From: an uncultured Sphingorhabdus sp.
Lineage (GTDB): Bacteria > Pseudomonadota > Alphaproteobacteria > Sphingomonadales > Sphingomonadaceae
DNA length: 64,000 nucleotides
Direction of reading: 5' to 3'
NCBI GenBank assembly: GCA_947501885.1
Contig: CANMXN010000002.1
Coordinates: 62,001 to 126,000, forward strand
Both the position numbers and the translations under genes were made by a program. The first letter of the stretch is position 1; each line of letters begins with the position of its first letter. This document shows positions 55,163 to 63,930 of the stretch, piece by piece. The notes beneath the pieces are model-generated. The model did not search any database, was not told the origin of the DNA, and saw nothing but the letters and a program-made list of their open reading frames with translations.

Positions 55163-55297
55163 TAATAAGTCAGGCCCCATCTCCCGTGGCCTACTTATTA
55201 AATATAAAGTTTAGTGAACCAACATACTTCCCCCTCCCCCTTATGTTGGTTCACAGAAGACAACCCTAAAGCCGCTCCCTCTGGCTTTAGGGTTTTT
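55163..55297 (+). ncRNA. Small RNA candidate with three hairpins, C-rich loops and an intrinsic terminator
   Basis: In the 332-bp gap between clpA and bioF lie three strong stems in a row. Hairpin A 55163-55200: TAATAAGT/ACTTATTA plus AGGCC/GGCCT, loop CCATCTCCCGT. Hairpin B 55214-55254: a perfect 13-bp stem, loop CTTCCCCCTCCCCCT. Hairpin C 55263-55293: perfect 11-bp ACCCTAAAGCC/GGCTTTAGGGT, loop GCTCCCTCT, followed by TTTTT. A possible -10 (TATACA, 55150-55155) sits 7 bp before hairpin A. Loop sequences rich in C match anti-Shine-Dalgarno small RNAs of Alphaproteobacteria. The family is not identified. Confidence 0.7.
55263..55297 (+). terminator. Terminator of the small RNA candidate
   Basis: The 11-bp hairpin 55263-55273 / 55283-55293 with loop GCTCCCTCT and five T residues. 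It ends before the bioF start and would separate the RNA from bioFDA. Confidence 0.9.
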
Positions 55298-55365
55298 CTT
55301 TGCTCGTAACATTGATCAAATCTGCTATACTATTTTTATCATTCATGCTGAGCAAAATACCAATA

Positions 55366-56487
55366 ATGCCATTATTCGACTTTCATGCAAAACATCTCGA
55401 CATATTGTCACAAAATTCGCAATATCGAACCCTCAGTATAAGTCATGGGAAAACTTTCTCTTCCAATGATTATTTAGCATTAGCCAATAGTAAAATACTC
55501 AAACAAGCAGCAGCCCGTGCAATTGAGGATAATATATCAATGGGTTCAGGTGGTTCGCGTCTACTTAGCGGTAATCACATGCAGCACATTGCCCTAGAAA
55601 AAGAAGCAAGTGCATTTTTTGGTAGCCAATCAACATTATTCTTTTCTAATGGTTATGCTGCCAATATGGCCGTTATATCCACTCTACCGCAAGCTGGAGA
55701 CATCATCCTATATGATGAATATATCCATGCTAGCAGCCATGATGGGATCCGCCTCGCCAGATGTTCTGCTCAGTCATTTTACCACAATGATATTGATGAT
55801 TTAAAACAAAAAATTAAAATATGGCGCCAAGATAATATACAAGGTCAGATATGGATATTATGTGAGACATTATATTCAATGGATGGAGACTTAGCTCCAA
55901 TTGACGCATTAGAAATATTAGCCAAAGAAAATAATGCGATCCTAATCATTGATGAGGCACATGCAACTGGCGTGTTAGGCCCAATGGGTAAAGGATTAGC
56001 AAGCCATCTTGACGGGCAAGATAATATCATCATCTTACGTACCTGCGGCAAGGCACTGGGGTGCGAGGGTGCTTTATTATCATTACCTATAATAGCACGT
56101 GATTTCATTATTAATCATGCCCGCCATTTTATTTTCTCAACTGCACCCTCTCCATTCATTGCATCATTAGTCAGAGCATCTTTGCAAGTTTTACAAGAAA
56201 AGTCTGAATATGTTGAGCGATTAAAAGCCTTATGCCAATATGCAGAGCGCAAATTATCCCCTTTAGGAGCGATATCGCACGGCACACCTATCATCCCTCT
56301 CATTATAGGAGAGGCAGCGCGCACAATGGATATAGCCGCTCAATTACAGCATGAGGGATTTGACGTGCGCGGCATAAGACCGCCAACTGTACCGCAAGGC
56401 ACATCTCGGCTAAGAATTTGCATTAGTCTTAATATTAGTGAGCAAGACATTGATAATCTCGCCCAAGCTATAGGGAAATATTTATGA
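55366..56487 (+). CDS. bioF: 8-amino-7-oxononanoate synthase
   Basis: A 373-residue PLP enzyme that joins pimeloyl-ACP/CoA and alanine in biotin synthesis. Motifs: YLALANSKIL, GSGGSRLLSGNHMQH, DEAHATGVLGPMGKG and the PLP Lys in RTCGKALGCEGA (usually HTFGKALG). The start at 55366 (MPLFDFH) fits family length; an ATG at 55345 is also in frame, and the ribosome site is weak for both. Its end overlaps bioD (ATGA). Confidence 0.93.
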   Translation: MPLFDFHAKHLDILSQNSQYRTLSISHGKTFSSNDYLALANSKILKQAAARAIEDNISMGSGGSRLLSGNHMQHIALEKEASAFFGSQSTLFFSNGYAANMAVISTLPQAGDIILYDEYIHASSHDGIRLARCSAQSFYHNDIDDLKQKIKIWRQDNIQGQIWILCETLYSMDGDLAPIDALEILAKENNAILIIDEAHATGVLGPMGKGLASHLDGQDNIIILRTCGKALGCEGALLSLPIIARDFIINHARHFIFSTAPSPFIASLVRASLQVLQEKSEYVERLKALCQYAERKLSPLGAISHGTPIIPLIIGEAARTMDIAAQLQHEGFDVRGIRPPTVPQGTSRLRICISLNISEQDIDNLAQAIGKYL

Positions 56488-57113
56488 ACAAAGCGCAATA
56501 TGTCATAACAGGAACCGATACAGATGTTGGCAAGACTATCTTTGCCTCAGCCTTAGCAGGAGCATTAAAAGCACATTATTGGAAACCCGTGCAAGCAGGA
56601 ACAGAAGATGGCACAGACACCAAAACCGTGCGCCAATTAAGTGGTTTATCCGATGATCATATTATAGCAGAGACCTATTGCCTTAATACCCCTTGTTCAC
56701 CGCATCTTGCCGCTGAAATTGATCAAGTGACAATTGATATCGCTGCTCTGCAACCGCCTATTGTTGATAATATCCTCATTATCGAAGGTGCTGGAGGGGC
56801 TCTAGTTCCAATTAATCGCACGACATGCTATGCTGATATTTTTGCCGATTGGCAGATACCAACAATTATAGTAGCCCGTACAGCCCTTGGCACTATTAAC
56901 CACAGCCTATCGACCATAGAAATATTGCGCAATCGCAACGTACCCATCCACGGCATTGCATTTATTGGAGATGAGGTTAGCGATAGCCAAAACATCATAT
57001 GCGATATGGGGGAAGTAAGATCACTTGGACGATTGCCTATTATCGATCCTCTTAATGCAGATAATCTATCACAAGTTTTTCACCACCATTTTGATATGAA
57101 GGATTTCTCATAA
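56484..57113 (+). CDS. bioD: Dethiobiotin synthetase
   Basis: A 209-residue enzyme with the P-loop GTDTDVGKTIFASALAG, KPVQAGTEDG and EGAGGALVPI. It closes the ureido ring of dethiobiotin with CO2 and ATP. Its start overlaps the bioF stop (ATGA) and its stop overlaps the bioA start (TAATG). Confidence 0.94.
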   Translation: MNKAQYVITGTDTDVGKTIFASALAGALKAHYWKPVQAGTEDGTDTKTVRQLSGLSDDHIIAETYCLNTPCSPHLAAEIDQVTIDIAALQPPIVDNILIIEGAGGALVPINRTTCYADIFADWQIPTIIVARTALGTINHSLSTIEILRNRNVPIHGIAFIGDEVSDSQNIICDMGEVRSLGRLPIIDPLNADNLSQVFHHHFDMKDFS

Positions 57114-58387
57114 TGACATCTCCCATATGGCACCCTTTTACACAACATGGTCTTGGCCATGATATTCCCGAAATCACATCGGCAAAAGGAGCATTATTAT
57201 ATGGCAAAGATGGGCGTGAAATCATTGATGCTATTTCATCTTGGTGGGTAACCACGCATGGGCATTGCCACCCTCCCATTATCAAAGCGATACAAAATCA
57301 AGCCGCAAAACTTGACCAACTAATATTTGCAGGCTGGACCCATGACCCCGCTGAAAAATTAGCCGCATCATTAATAGACATGACGCCGTCCAATTTAGAA
57401 CATGTTTTTTATTCTGATAGTGGTTCCACCAGTGTCGAGGTAGCCCTCAAAATGGCGCTTGGATATTGGAGCAATCAAGGCATAAATCGTGATCGTATCA
57501 TCGTGATGGAACATAGCTATCATGGCGACACTATTGGTACTATGTCCATTGGTGAACGCGGTGTATTCAATCAAGCTTATAATGCGCTGATGTTTGATGT
57601 TGATAGCATCCCCTTCCCCGCAATTGGTCAAGAACAAGAAAGTCTCAACCAATTAGAACAATTTTGTGCATCTGGACAAACGGCAGCTTTCATTGTCGAA
57701 CCGTTATTGCTGGGTGCTGGCGGAATGTTGGTATATAGTCCAGAAACATTATGTGCGATGCATGAGATATGCACACGCCATGACGTAATATTTATTGCCG
57801 ATGAAGTTATGACAGGCTGGGGGCGCACCGGCACATTATTAGCATGTGAACAGGCCAATATCGAACCTGATATATTATGTCTTTCAAAAGGCATTACGGG
57901 AGGCAGTATCCCGCTAGCCGTTACATTATCGAACACAGCAATTTTTGATGCGCATTATTCTACAGATCGCAGCAAAGCCTTTTTCCACTCCAGTAGCTAT
58001 ACCGCCAATCCCATAGCGTGTGCAGCGGCCAACGCTAATATTGCCTTATGGCAGGATAGTGCAACATTAAATAATATTCAAAAATTATGCGCAAAACAAA
58101 AAGCGCAATTACAGAAAATTAACATTAATAAGACAGTCCAAAACGCGCGTCAGATAGGAACAATAACAGCCTTTGAATTGGATGACAGCCAAGGCTCATA
58201 TCTATCATCTCTTGGACCAAAATTGCTCGAATTTTTTGTACAACATAATGTTTTGCTACGTCCCCTTGGAAATACCATATATGTGATGCCGCCCTATTGC
58301 ATAAGCGATGAGCAATTAAACAGAGTCTATGAAGTCATTCAAATGGCGATTAATAAATTCACAGGAAGTGAAGCAAATATAGCATAG
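57113..58387 (+). CDS. bioA: Adenosylmethionine-8-amino-7-oxononanoate aminotransferase
   Basis: A 424-residue class III PLP aminotransferase. SSWWVTTHGHCHP, YSDSGSTSVEVALKMA, DEVMTGWGRTG and the PLP Lys in CLSKGITGGSIPLAVT match BioA, which uses SAM as amino donor to make 7,8-diaminononanoate. Last gene of bioF-bioD-bioA. bioB, bioC and bioH are not in the window, and no BirA-type operator was recognised before bioF. Confidence 0.94.
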   Translation: MTSPIWHPFTQHGLGHDIPEITSAKGALLYGKDGREIIDAISSWWVTTHGHCHPPIIKAIQNQAAKLDQLIFAGWTHDPAEKLAASLIDMTPSNLEHVFYSDSGSTSVEVALKMALGYWSNQGINRDRIIVMEHSYHGDTIGTMSIGERGVFNQAYNALMFDVDSIPFPAIGQEQESLNQLEQFCASGQTAAFIVEPLLLGAGGMLVYSPETLCAMHEICTRHDVIFIADEVMTGWGRTGTLLACEQANIEPDILCLSKGITGGSIPLAVTLSNTAIFDAHYSTDRSKAFFHSSSYTANPIACAAANANIALWQDSATLNNIQKLCAKQKAQLQKININKTVQNARQIGTITAFELDDSQGSYLSSLGPKLLEFFVQHNVLLRPLGNTIYVMPPYCISDEQLNRVYEVIQMAINKFTGSEANIA

Positions 58388-58424
58388 ATAGCAGCAATCA
58401 GAAAAGAAACGGTCTTACCCTATA

Positions 58425-59093
58425 TTAATTGCCATATTTGCGTCGCCAATCGGCTAATTCTTTCTCATAGGCTTCGTAGGAATCATAAAAACCAGTGAAG
58501 ATAGCATCAACTCTCGGCAGGGTTCTTTGTGCATAATCCTTTAAATCGGAAGATGACAAAGCCGACATTTCTGATGATATATTGAGCATGGTTGAACAAA
58601 ATTCTGTTTTGACAGGCGGCAACGAAAAATAATTATATAAAGAGGTAATATGTGTATCACGTGCACGTCTGCCAGCTCGCCCTCTATTCTCACGTTGAAA
58701 CTTTCCCTCAATAGCGCGGTTGGCTTGCGCGAGGCGGCGGTCATGCTTTTTTATAAACGCATTATAATCTTGTGCGATACGCGCCCAATTTCCTTGTTGG
58801 CATGTTAAAGCCGCCACATTGAACGATGACCGTAAATGCCACAATGTTTCTTCTGGGCCTAAGTCTTTATTAGGAGTGCTTCTGGTACCATCAGCAGCCA
58901 ATGCAGGAATCGTCAAGCCCGCAGCAGCCCCAAGTGGAGGCAAGGGTGCAGATGGGATAGACACTGGTGCAATGACAACTGGCGGAGGCGCTATAACAGG
59001 GGTGTTAGCTGCTGGTTGACAAGCCGCTAGAACAGATATCCCTGCTAATATTGCTAATCTAAGAGGGCGCTTAAAGGATATGCCTTGCCACAT
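58425..59093 (-). CDS. Hypothetical lipoprotein
   Basis: A 222-residue protein with lipobox LAAC (Cys25), then a Pro/Ala-rich linker and a helical domain (LTCQQGNWARIAQDYNAFI, LFNYF-like segment and YDSYEAYEKELADWRRKYG). Unknown function; the helical part may be periplasmic. I take ATG 59093 as start; the upstream reading adds 23 polar residues and disrupts the signal. Transcribed towards bioA. Confidence 0.7.
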   Translation of the reverse strand: MWQGISFKRPLRLAILAGISVLAACQPAANTPVIAPPPVVIAPVSIPSAPLPPLGAAAGLTIPALAADGTRSTPNKDLGPEETLWHLRSSFNVAALTCQQGNWARIAQDYNAFIKKHDRRLAQANRAIEGKFQRENRGRAGRRARDTHITSLYNYFSLPPVKTEFCSTMLNISSEMSALSSSDLKDYAQRTLPRVDAIFTGFYDSYEAYEKELADWRRKYGN

Positions 59094-59254
59094 TATTTGA
59101 CCATTTTTACCATGGCTTCCATTTTTTAGATTATCATATTTCAAGAAGATTCTCCTAAACATCTACTCTTATCTGTAACACCTACTAAAGATCATCCAAA
59201 TTTCAAGTCTCATTAATGAGATTGTGAATGCCGAAACAGCTTTCATACCCATAA

Positions 59255-59281
59255 CAAAAAAGGCCAGCATCTCTGCCGGCC
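59255..59281 (-). terminator. Terminator after the Bax-inhibitor gene
   Basis: On the minus strand GGCCGGCA (59281-59274) pairs with TGCTGGCC (59269-59262), one G-U, around GAGA, and a T run follows. It is 20 bp after the gene at 59303. Confidence 0.8.
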
Positions 59282-59302
59282 CCCTTAAAATATCATTTGC
59301 TA

Positions 59303-60034
59303 TCAGTCTTGGCTGCCCAAGAAACTGAGCAAGAATTGGAACATATTGACGAAATCAAGATAGAGGTTAAGTGCGCCCATTATGGCGGCTTTACCTAGCA
59401 TTGATGTTCCAGCCAATTGAAAATATGTGCTTTTAATCTTCTTTGTATCATAGGCCGTTAAACCAGCAAAAATAAGCACACCAACCGAGCTAATCACCCA
59501 ATGCAATGTGGATGATGCTAGGAAGATATTAACAATAGATGCAACAATAAGACCAACAAGTCCCATAATAAGGAAAGTGCCCATCCCGCTTAAATCTTTT
59601 TTGGTGGTATAACCAAAAAGGCTAAGACCAATAAAGGCAGCGGAGGTTGCAAAAAATGTTTGCGCAATTGATGCTCCAGAGAATATCATGAAAATCTGAG
59701 ACATTGACAGCCCCATCAAGGTACAAAAGACCCAGAATAAAGTATGCAATGTGCTGGTTTTCATTTTGTTAACGCCAAAGCTCATCGCCAAAATCATAAC
59801 AAGCGGTGAGAACATGATTATCATGCGCAATCCGCCGCCCATATTTTGTGCGAAGGAAGTTTGCGCAAAGACCATGGCGACAATGCCCGTCAAAAATACA
59901 CCGCTCGCCATATAATTATATACTTTGAGCATGTGCGCACGAAGGCCAGCATCAAATGCTACTTCGGCATTTTGCTGCACGCCCTCTAAAGAAGCGCGCT
60001 GCGCCGTTGAACGTGAATCAAAAGGATCAGCCAC
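59303..60034 (-). CDS. Bax inhibitor-1/YccA family membrane protein
   Basis: A 243-residue protein with seven hydrophobic segments and the BI-1 pattern (YNYMASGVFLTGIVAMVFA, GLTAYDTKKIKSTYFQ, NLYLDFVNMFQFLL). Family members are pH-dependent calcium channels or modulators of FtsH. The terminal LYLDFVNMF is nearly invariant. Monocistronic, with GGAG-like site before the ATG. Confidence 0.93.
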   Translation of the reverse strand: MADPFDSRSTAQRASLEGVQQNAEVAFDAGLRAHMLKVYNYMASGVFLTGIVAMVFAQTSFAQNMGGGLRMIIMFSPLVMILAMSFGVNKMKTSTLHTLFWVFCTLMGLSMSQIFMIFSGASIAQTFFATSAAFIGLSLFGYTTKKDLSGMGTFLIMGLVGLIVASIVNIFLASSTLHWVISSVGVLIFAGLTAYDTKKIKSTYFQLAGTSMLGKAAIMGALNLYLDFVNMFQFLLSFLGSQD

Positions 60035-60153
60035 TTTAATCTCCTAAAATAAATTGAGAACTATATCTCATTTAACCAATATTGTACCATTATGCGATTT
60101 TTTCAAGCAAAACCCGCATAAAACGCACTATTTTTTATTTTATAGTAAATATT

Positions 60154-60594
60154 TTATAAATTCCTAACAATCATATTACAAGCATTTGAAACTTGTTGCC
60201 ATACATCCTTAAAATCTTGGATATTACCATAATAAGGATCAGCAACAGATACACCATTAACGCATAATAATGCTAATTCAGCAGGACTTCCATCAGGTCT
60301 AACAGCTAATAAATCACGATAATTTTGATCATCCATAGCAAATATATAATCAAATTTATCAAAGTCAGAGGCTTGCACCTGCCGCGCTTTATAATGGCTT
60401 ATATCAATTTGTGCATATTCCATTGCTATTTCTTGGCTACGCGGATCGGGGGCTTTACCAATATGATAAGCAGCCGTTCCAGCGGAATCTACCTTCACAT
60501 CTTTACCCGCCTTTGTAGCCGCATCACGCATCGCAGCTTCCGCCAATGGAGAGCGGCATATATTACCCAAACATACCATTAAAACTGATGTCAT
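60154..60594 (-). CDS. Low-molecular-weight protein tyrosine phosphatase
   Basis: A 146-residue phosphatase with the CX5R loop VCLGNICRSPLAEA at the N-terminus and the acid DPYYG near residue 120. In bacteria such enzymes act on tyrosine kinases of polysaccharide export or on other phosphoproteins. No kinase gene is next to it. Confidence 0.93.
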   Translation of the reverse strand: MTSVLMVCLGNICRSPLAEAAMRDAATKAGKDVKVDSAGTAAYHIGKAPDPRSQEIAMEYAQIDISHYKARQVQASDFDKFDYIFAMDDQNYRDLLAVRPDGSPAELALLCVNGVSVADPYYGNIQDFKDVWQQVSNACNMIVRNL

Positions 60595-60696
60595 CTACAT
60601 TACCTCGGTCTATTCTGTTATCATAGTAGCAAAGTTACTTGTCATTTCTCTACCCTATGCTAGCCATAGTGCATAGCGACAAAAAGGGAGAGAGTT

Positions 60697-62307
60697 TTGT
60701 CCAATAGTGATTCTGCCGCCAATACGTCCAATGAAACCGCAAATATCACGGATCCAAATACCGCTGATATAGATACGCAAAAGGCCACGCCTTATGCTTG
60801 GTATGGCCTATCTGTGCTTGTTATCGTCTATATGCTCAATTTCATTGATCGCAATATCCTCTCTATCCTCGCCGAGGAAATAAAAGCCGATTTAGGGGTC
60901 AGCGATGCCGAAATGGGCTTTCTCTATGGCACAGCCTTTGGCGTATTTTATGCACTATTTGGCATTCCTCTTGGCAAATTGGCCGATACATCCAGCCGCA
61001 TCAAATTAATGTCATTCGGTTTAGTCCTCTGGTCTAGTATGACGGCTTTGTCAGGCTTTGCGAAGAATTTCACCATGCTCAGCATTGCGCGTATCGGCGT
61101 AGGCGTTGGTGAAGCAACCGCTAGTCCAGCCGCTTATTCGCTGATTTCAGACTGGTTCCCAAAGCGTATGCGCGGCACGGCATTGGCGATTTATTCATCG
61201 GGCCTCTATCTTGGTGCGGGCCTGTCGCTTCTCATAGGAAGCTTAATCGTTGAAAATTGGAACGAGGCTTATCCCACCAACGCACCGCTTGGTTTAGCGG
61301 GTTGGCAAGCCGCATTTGTGATAGTGGGCCTGCCTGGTATTTTCTTAGCAATTTGGGTGGTATCGTTGCGCGAGCCTGTTCGCGGCGCGATAGACGGCGT
61401 TATTAGCACACCGCCAAAACACCCTTATAGAGGTTTCTTCCAAGAATTACTCGCTATTATACCTCCACTGACCTTTATTGGCGCGGCCATGGCAGGGCGG
61501 CGCGTTTTCATTAGCAATGTTAGCGCTGCAATAATAATCGGTCTATTTGCCTATGGCATGTATATTGTAACGGGTAATGGCCCGCAATGGGGCGCTATTG
61601 GTGTTGGTTATTATGCGATATTCACATGGGTCAGTACATTAAAAATACGCGATTATCCAACGTTTAAATTGATCTGGGGAAATCCTGCATTTTTATGTAC
61701 AATATTGGGATATGGTTGCGTGGCATTTCTAACCTATACAACAGGGTTTTGGACAACGCCTTATGCTATAAGAACGCTCGGTATTTCACTTCAAGATGCT
61801 GCATTATTCATTGGCGGCGCTGGTGCTGTTGCAGGTTTCTTAGGCGTTATATTGGGCGGACGCGCATCCGATTGGTTGCTCAAACGTAATCCAAGCGGGC
61901 GTATAATAATAGTAGCATTTGGGCTTCTTGCGCATATACCATTTTATATCACCGCATTTACCACAGATAATGTCATCCTCTTTTATATATGCAGCTTCGT
62001 CGTGACATTATTCACCAGCAGCGCATTGGGAGCGGCGGCGGCCACTACGCAAGATTTGGTATTGCCCAGAATGCGCGGAACGGCAACGGCCACATTCTTC
62101 CTCTCAACCACTCTAATTGGCCTAGCGCTCGGTCCTTATGCGGCAGGGCAGGTTTCAGTTGTCACAGACAGCCTCTCAACAGGTCTTTTATCAATGTTGG
62201 CAATTGCACCCATTGGCACAATCCTTCTCATCATTGCTTATAAAATACTTCCCAAAGCAGAAGCCACGCGCAATGAGAGAGCGCGGGCCGCTGGTGAAGA
62301 TATATAG
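60697..62307 (+). CDS. MFS transporter (spinster-like)
   Basis: A 536-residue carrier with twelve segments. YMLNFIDRNILSILAEEIK in TM1 and GFLYGTAFGVFYALFGIPLGKLAD (residues about 75-98) are spinster-type motifs. It starts at TTG, with GGGAG about 8 nt upstream; the first ATG would cut into TM1, so TTG is preferred. Substrate unknown; spinster-like proteins often export lipids or sugars. Confidence 0.88.
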   Translation: MSNSDSAANTSNETANITDPNTADIDTQKATPYAWYGLSVLVIVYMLNFIDRNILSILAEEIKADLGVSDAEMGFLYGTAFGVFYALFGIPLGKLADTSSRIKLMSFGLVLWSSMTALSGFAKNFTMLSIARIGVGVGEATASPAAYSLISDWFPKRMRGTALAIYSSGLYLGAGLSLLIGSLIVENWNEAYPTNAPLGLAGWQAAFVIVGLPGIFLAIWVVSLREPVRGAIDGVISTPPKHPYRGFFQELLAIIPPLTFIGAAMAGRRVFISNVSAAIIIGLFAYGMYIVTGNGPQWGAIGVGYYAIFTWVSTLKIRDYPTFKLIWGNPAFLCTILGYGCVAFLTYTTGFWTTPYAIRTLGISLQDAALFIGGAGAVAGFLGVILGGRASDWLLKRNPSGRIIIVAFGLLAHIPFYITAFTTDNVILFYICSFVVTLFTSSALGAAAATTQDLVLPRMRGTATATFFLSTTLIGLALGPYAAGQVSVVTDSLSTGLLSMLAIAPIGTILLIIAYKILPKAEATRNERARAAGEDI

Positions 62308-62335
62308 GATAAGATTATTATAATAGTTGAGAGCT

Positions 62336-62857
62336 TCAGATTATTTCCATAATCATATCGCGCGATAGCATCGGCAGTAACTCCATCATCGCATCGCGGG
62401 ATATAGCAACGCATCCCTCTGTCGTGCGCGAATCAACGGGTTTTTCATGATTCCATAGATGGAAAAATATCGCGCTACCTTTGCCAGCGAGCGGCGGATC
62501 ATCATTATGACCGAGTATCACAATAATATCATATAGCGGGTCATCACGGCGCAGCGTTTCCGCCGAATGGTGATGCGGTAAAAATACGGGGCGGTTATAG
62601 CATGGATCACCCGTGCCATCTGACCATCCATCATTTGCGCGGCTCCATCGCCACGGCAATCCTATGCCATCTGGAACGACCAAACGGTTCGGGTTAAACA
62701 CAGCAGCGCGCAATGGATAGCGGCCCAAAGGCGTACAGCCATCGCCTTCGACTTTATCGCTTTCGCTGCATGTTCCGCCACGCCCAATGCTGCACGGGGT
62801 TTCAAAATCTCCAAACTTTAGGACTAATGCCTTTGTATCAACGATGATGTCATTCAT
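62336..62857 (-). CDS. L,D-transpeptidase (YkuD) family protein
   Basis: A 173-residue protein with the YkuD-type HLWNHEKPVDSRTTEGCVAIS at about 126-146; the Cys of GCVA is the nucleophile and His of FFHLW assists. It has no signal peptide, so it may act in the cytoplasm or be exported otherwise. I prefer ATG 62857; an ATG at 62890 overlaps the ribA stop (ATGA). The two starts sit in two copies of an 18-bp sequence. Confidence 0.8.
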   Translation of the reverse strand: MNDIIVDTKALVLKFGDFETPCSIGRGGTCSESDKVEGDGCTPLGRYPLRAAVFNPNRLVVPDGIGLPWRWSRANDGWSDGTGDPCYNRPVFLPHHHSAETLRRDDPLYDIIVILGHNDDPPLAGKGSAIFFHLWNHEKPVDSRTTEGCVAISRDAMMELLPMLSRDMIMEII

Positions 62858-62899
62858 AACTGATGAGCGTCTTTGTTGCTGGTCATTCATAACTGATGA
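62849..62899. repeat. 18-bp direct repeat at the ribA / transpeptidase junction
   Basis: GTCATTCATAACTGATGA occurs at 62849-62866 and 62882-62899, 33 bp (11 codons) apart. It contains both candidate start codons of the transpeptidase gene, and one copy contains the ribA stop. Confidence 0.85.
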
Positions 62900-63930
62900 C
62901 CAGTGCGATCGCGTTTGGTATCCAGATATTTTTCATTATGCGCATTGGGCTGCATCTGTATCGGAACGCGCTCTACCACCTTTATACCTTGCGTTTCTAA
63001 CCCCGCTACTTTTTCAGGGTTATTGGTCATTAAGGCTACTTTATCGAGCCGCAATAGTTTCAACATCTTTGCTGCTATAGAAAAATCACGTGCATCCACG
63101 GCAAACCCCAGACGCACATTGGCATCGACCGTATCAAAGCCCTGGTCTTGCAGCGCATAAGCGCGCAATTTGTTAATGAGTCCAATCGCACGTCCTTCTT
63201 GACGCAGATAGAGAAGCACTCCCCAATTTTGCGCCATTTGATCCAAAGCATGATGAAGCTGCGGCCCGCAATCACATTTCAGCGACCCAAGCACATCACC
63301 TGTCAAACATTCGCTATGCAAACGTGTCAGCGGTGCTGTCTCATCGGGCCTACCAACAATCAGGGCCACATGCTCGCTGCCATCAGCATCACTACGAAAG
63401 GCAATGATCTGCGCATCTTGATGGGCGGTTATTGGCAATTTGGCGCGTGATGCTATACGCAAATTATCACTATCTTGATAAGCCTTAACATCGGCACTGC
63501 TCACCATTTGCGCATCTTTATCAGTATCAACAACCACCAAAGCTGGTAATATACCCGCTAGCCGCGCTAATTCCATAGCCGCTTGTGCCGATTGTGGTTT
63601 TTGCAGTTCATGCGCAACAAATGGTCCTTTCATTGGATATTCTAAATCCAAAACTGGGTCAGCAATGGCTATTGCGCTCTGCGGATTAAGCACTTCTCCC
63701 GTTGAAATACATATCGGCAAATCTGTGTCTGCTGCGGCTTTTTGGTTGGTAATATTAAGCGTTGCAGCACGGCCAGCACTTATAATCATTTTCTCTACGC
63801 CATCATCACCATGCCATGTCTCTACCGCGCGCACACAGAGATGCTCATCGATGCATATTGTCCAGCCCCGTTTTAGCGCATCAATAGCGCGCGCCGCTTG
63901 CCGAGGGTCAGAAGAAGTGCTTACGCTCAA
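62887..63930 (-). CDS. ribA: GTP cyclohydrolase II with degenerate N-terminal domain
   Basis: A 347-residue protein. The C-terminal 190 residues form a full RibA: zinc ligands in CLTGDVLGSLKCDCGPQ, catalytic RQEGRAIGL and DTVDANVRLGF. It opens GTP to the first riboflavin intermediate. The N-terminal 150 residues resemble a worn RibB domain without DDEDRENEGD. It starts at TTG, overlapping the xth stop as TTGA; no ATG is available for about 48 codons. Confidence 0.92.
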   Translation of the reverse strand: MSVSTSSDPRQAARAIDALKRGWTICIDEHLCVRAVETWHGDDGVEKMIISAGRAATLNITNQKAAADTDLPICISTGEVLNPQSAIAIADPVLDLEYPMKGPFVAHELQKPQSAQAAMELARLAGILPALVVVDTDKDAQMVSSADVKAYQDSDNLRIASRAKLPITAHQDAQIIAFRSDADGSEHVALIVGRPDETAPLTRLHSECLTGDVLGSLKCDCGPQLHHALDQMAQNWGVLLYLRQEGRAIGLINKLRAYALQDQGFDTVDANVRLGFAVDARDFSIAAKMLKLLRLDKVALMTNNPEKVAGLETQGIKVVERVPIQMQPNAHNEKYLDTKRDRTGHQL

